From positions 42,901-106,900 of the forward strand of contig JAPLDU010000001.1 of the NCBI GenBank assembly GCA_026391255.1: a DNA stretch of 64,000 bases. The letters run 5' to 3'. Source of the stretch: Bacteroidia bacterium. GTDB lineage: Bacteria > Bacteroidota > Bacteroidia > Bacteroidales > JAPLDU01. This document shows, one piece after another, positions 61,038 to 64,000 of this stretch (position 1 is the stretch's first letter; every line of letters begins with the position of its first letter). The notes beneath the pieces were generated by a model. The model searched no databases, was not told the origin of the DNA, and saw only the letters and a list, made by a program, of their open reading frames with translations. Both the position numbers and the translations under genes were made by a program.

Positions 61038-61102
61038 TGTAAAAAGCAAACTTTCATTTTCCAGTTTGATTCCTGGTAAGGAAAGGATTGCTTTTTACAA
61101 AA
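61038..61102. terminator. Bidirectional stem-loop between convergent phoU and ompA-like genes
   Basis: Perfect 12-bp inverted repeat TGTAAAAAGCAA / TTGCTTTTTACA. Confidence 0.6.
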
Positions 61103-61140
61103 ATTATATGAAATTGATTATGATGGGTTATCTTATAAAA

Positions 61141-62004
61141 TTACTTTTTCACCAACAATTTGAAAAACTGATCCAGTTGTGGTAAAATGATAATTCGTGT
61201 CCTGCGGTTAAGTGCCCTGCCATCAGCACTATTGTTTGATGCTATAGGATCATATTTTCCATGACCTGCTGCAGTCATTCTCAATGGATCAATTTTGTAT
61301 TTGTCCTGCAATATTCTCACTACTGATGTAGCCCGTTTCACACTTAAATCCCAATTGTCAAATAATATCGGATTGTGGATGGGAACGCTGTCCGTGTGTC
61401 CTTCAACCATTAAATCAAGGTCAGGATGAGCATTCAGTACATTTGCTATTTTACTTAACACCTTTTTGGCATTTTCTGTAACTGTATATTGACCACTGTT
61501 AAACAGTAATTTATCCGATAAGTCAATATAAATTACTCCTTTTTCTACTTTAATATTGATATCCTTGTCATTAATATCACCTAAACTGCTTTTGAGATTC
61601 ATCACAAGAATCATGTTCAATGAATCTTTACGCATAATAGCTGACTGAAGGTTTTTGATATATGCTTCCCTTTCAGAAAGAGTTTTTAATGATTCCTTCA
61701 TGCTTTCTGCTTGTTTGCCTGATAAAACTGACATATCCTGCAGTGTGCTCAACACTTGATTACTGCTTTTTTTCAGATAGGCCACCTGTTCAGCAAGGGA
61801 TTTGTTTTGATTGACCAGTTCAGTATTTGAGGCGTTTAAGTTCATATTCTCCTGTTTCATTTTTTCAGTTAGTGTCGCGCAATCTTTCTGATCTGAAAGT
61901 GATTTCTGATACTTGGAATCAAGAGTTGTATACTTTTTGGAACTTACGCATGATAACATTAGCGTTGAAAGTCCAATAACGAACAGATAAATTATTGTTT
62001 TCAT
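61141..62004 (-). CDS. OmpA-family lipoprotein
   Basis: Lipobox TLMLSCVSSKK; coiled coil; OmpA-C LMVEGHTDSVPIH...WDLSVKRATSVVRIL...NRRTRIII. Confidence 0.92.
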   Translation of the reverse strand: MKTIIYLFVIGLSTLMLSCVSSKKYTTLDSKYQKSLSDQKDCATLTEKMKQENMNLNASNTELVNQNKSLAEQVAYLKKSSNQVLSTLQDMSVLSGKQAESMKESLKTLSEREAYIKNLQSAIMRKDSLNMILVMNLKSSLGDINDKDINIKVEKGVIYIDLSDKLLFNSGQYTVTENAKKVLSKIANVLNAHPDLDLMVEGHTDSVPIHNPILFDNWDLSVKRATSVVRILQDKYKIDPLRMTAAGHGKYDPIASNNSADGRALNRRTRIIILPQLDQFFKLLVKK

Positions 62005-62370
62005 CGCATTATAATATAATTAGTCAACAATTAATTAATAAACCTATTTTTAAAAAATCAAACGGGATTCATATTAAAATGTTATTAAAATAATATTTTT
62101 TAAGATTCCGTTAACCCTCTTTTCATTCAGGTGAATTAAAGCTCGGGGTTGTAGTATTTATGCCGGCATATCTAAAGGATTCCTATTACTATGTAACAAA
62201 GCATACTTCTAATATGCACCATCATTAATTCCCTTTACAGATATTATTTTCCCATTTGAATTCTTAACATCATTTAACATTTACTGAGAAGGGAATAAGT
62301 CTGATTATAATTTAACTTAGTTTTTTGATACTATCGGTAATACATTCCTTTGCCTTTGCCCATGCAAGGT

Positions 62371-63453
62371 TTAAGTTTGCGCAGCGAAATACTTTCTTTT
62401 AAATGAGAACGCCACATTTACAAGACCTATCATGACAGGAACTTCCACCAAAGGGCCGATGACGGCGGCAAATGCTTCGCCGGAATTCATGCCAAAGATG
62501 GCAATGGCTACTGCAATGGCAAGTTCAAAGTTGTTGCTGGCAGCTGTGAATGATAAGGTCACTGCCTGGCCATAAGTTGCACCAACTTTTTTACTCATAA
62601 AGAAAGATAGTGTGAACATCACCACAAAGTAAATAAGCAAAGGGATAGCGATCATTACAACATCAAGTGGGATTTTGATGATGTATTCGCCTTTAAGCGA
62701 AAACATGACTATGATTGTGAAAAGCAGCGCTATCAGTGTCAACGGGCTGATTTTGGGAATAAATTTCCGGTGATACCAGTCTTTGCTTTTCACCCTGATG
62801 AGAATGAAACGGGTAAGAAAACCAGTGATAAAAGGGATGCCGAGATAAATAAATACACTTTTAGCAATCTGTCCAATGGTGATCTTTTCAACAGCATCGT
62901 TTGTCGGAATACCAAACCAGCCCGGTAGAATAGCAATAAAGAAATAGGCGTAAACAGAAAAGAACAAAACCTGGAAAATGGAATTAAAAGCTACCAGTCC
63001 TGCTGCATACTGTGTGTCGCCTTTTGCAAGATCGTTCCAGACAATCACCATCGCAATACAACGTGCAAGTCCTATCATGATAATGCCATACATATAAGGC
63101 AGGTTGGCATTATTTACGCCCGGGAACACCTTGAATAATAAGATTGCGAGGGCAAACATCAGCACCGGGCCTATGATCCAGTTCTGAACCAATGATAGCG
63201 AAAGCACTTTCCAGCTGCGGAACACATCGCCCAATTCTTCGTACTTCACTTTTGCCAGTGGAGGGAACATCATCACGATTAACCCTATGGCAATCGGGAT
63301 ATTTGTTGTGCTTTCAGGGGATGATTTTAGTGATTCCCAGAAAGTGGCTATTGCCGGGAAAAGATAACCGGAAAGAACACCGACAGCCATTGCAAGAAAA
63401 ATCCATAACGTGAGGTAGCGGTCAAGAAAATTTAATCTTTTTTCTGAAGGCAT
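62371..63453 (-). CDS. ACR3-family arsenite efflux permease
   Basis: [62 protein letters not shown]. Start at MPSEKR. Confidence 0.93.
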   Translation of the reverse strand: MPSEKRLNFLDRYLTLWIFLAMAVGVLSGYLFPAIATFWESLKSSPESTTNIPIAIGLIVMMFPPLAKVKYEELGDVFRSWKVLSLSLVQNWIIGPVLMFALAILLFKVFPGVNNANLPYMYGIIMIGLARCIAMVIVWNDLAKGDTQYAAGLVAFNSIFQVLFFSVYAYFFIAILPGWFGIPTNDAVEKITIGQIAKSVFIYLGIPFITGFLTRFILIRVKSKDWYHRKFIPKISPLTLIALLFTIIVMFSLKGEYIIKIPLDVVMIAIPLLIYFVVMFTLSFFMSKKVGATYGQAVTLSFTAASNNFELAIAVAIAIFGMNSGEAFAAVIGPLVEVPVMIGLVNVAFSFKRKYFAAQT

Positions 63454-63466
63454 GGTAAACAATTTA

Positions 63467-63892
63467 TTAATTTGAAAATGTGTCAATTTGAATATAAAAC
63501 TCCCAAAACCTGGCTTTGATCTGATCTCTGGCATCCCTGAACTTTACTATAATTTCGTCGTCAGTCCCTTTTGCATCAGCCGGGTCTTCAAATCCAATAT
63601 GCAACCTGTTTTTTACTTTACCTATGAAGACAGGACAGGTTTCTTTAGCATCATCGCATACAGTGATCACATAATCAAATTCCTGTGATAAAAACTCATC
63701 AACATTTTTAGGTTTATTTCCCTTCAGATCAATTCCGGCTTCTGCCATAACCCTGATGGCATAAGGATTTACATTTACAGTGGGCTTTGTTCCTGCTGAA
63801 TAAACAAGCAATTTATCATCAAATGATTTCAGAAAGCCTTCAGCAATCTGACTGCGGCAACTATTGCCTGTGCATAAAATAAGAATTTTCAT
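63467..63892 (-). CDS. arsC: Low-molecular-weight phosphatase-fold arsenate reductase
   Basis: [37 protein letters not shown]. Confidence 0.92.
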   Translation of the reverse strand: MKILILCTGNSCRSQIAEGFLKSFDDKLLVYSAGTKPTVNVNPYAIRVMAEAGIDLKGNKPKNVDEFLSQEFDYVITVCDDAKETCPVFIGKVKNRLHIGFEDPADAKGTDDEIIVKFRDARDQIKARFWEFYIQIDTFSN

Positions 63893-63895
63893 TTA

Positions 63896-64000
63896 TTAAT
63901 TTATTTCTCCATTAATCAGGTTAATCTTTCTGTTTCCGAATTCAGCAGCCAAAGGGCTGTGGGTAACCATCAATATGGTAATGTTTTCCTGTTGGTTTAT
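63896..64000 (-). CDS. ABC transporter ATP-binding protein, C-terminal fragment (truncated by window edge)
   Basis: Minus-strand translation INQQENITILMVTHSPLAAEFGNRKINLINGEIN* resembles the H-loop region of LolD/MacB-type ATPases. Confidence 0.65.
   Translation of the reverse strand: MNQQENITILMVTHSPLAAEFGNRKINLINGEIN

Noticed and set aside
61141-64000. Defence system or prophage at the right end
   Set aside because: Genes are OmpA-like, ACR3, arsC and an ABC ATPase fragment; no phage, restriction, toxin-antitoxin or retron signatures recognised.

Overview
Working from sequence alone, this is a Bacteroidetes-type chromosomal window of about 64 kb. Support for that lineage: DUF4295 next to rpmG/rpmB, several exact TTTG-N19-TAnnTTTG promoters, a FISUMP lipoprotein and a TonB-C protein. 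About 1-33.5 kb is mostly core or housekeeping: a SurA-like PPIase, MoxR ATPase, a Pro/Leu/Leu tRNA cluster, pyrD, gyrA (interrupted in this sequence), clpC, rimO, ftsY, DUF4295/rpmG/rpmB, cinA, an M48 protease, fabG, kdsA, a RelA/SpoT-family protein and tRNA-Lys. About 34-54 kb is an accessory sulfur/redox region: an exported DsrE-like protein, a Qmo/Hdr-like complex (HdrC-cytochrome b, HdrA with a C-terminal extension, HdrA with a GltD-like insertion, MvhD), TusA, DsrE2, two cysteine-desulfurase-like enzymes, DsrK, DsrM, a DsrC with both C-terminal cysteines, two NifX/NifB-like proteins, two Crp/Fnr regulators, Trx-like/TrxB/Trx, OsmC and a DUF134 regulator. No dsrAB, aprAB or sat is visible in the window. 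A perfect TGTGA-N6-TCACA palindrome upstream of one Crp/Fnr gene is matched (18/20 over 20 bp) by a site upstream of dsrE2, suggesting a local regulon. About 55-61 kb is a porin-pstSCAB-phoU locus; the end holds ompA-like, ACR3 and arsC genes and a partial ABC ATPase. gyrA and a Trx-like gene look damaged by small internal deletions and should be checked against reads. Family names are from recognition of motifs; no database search was possible.
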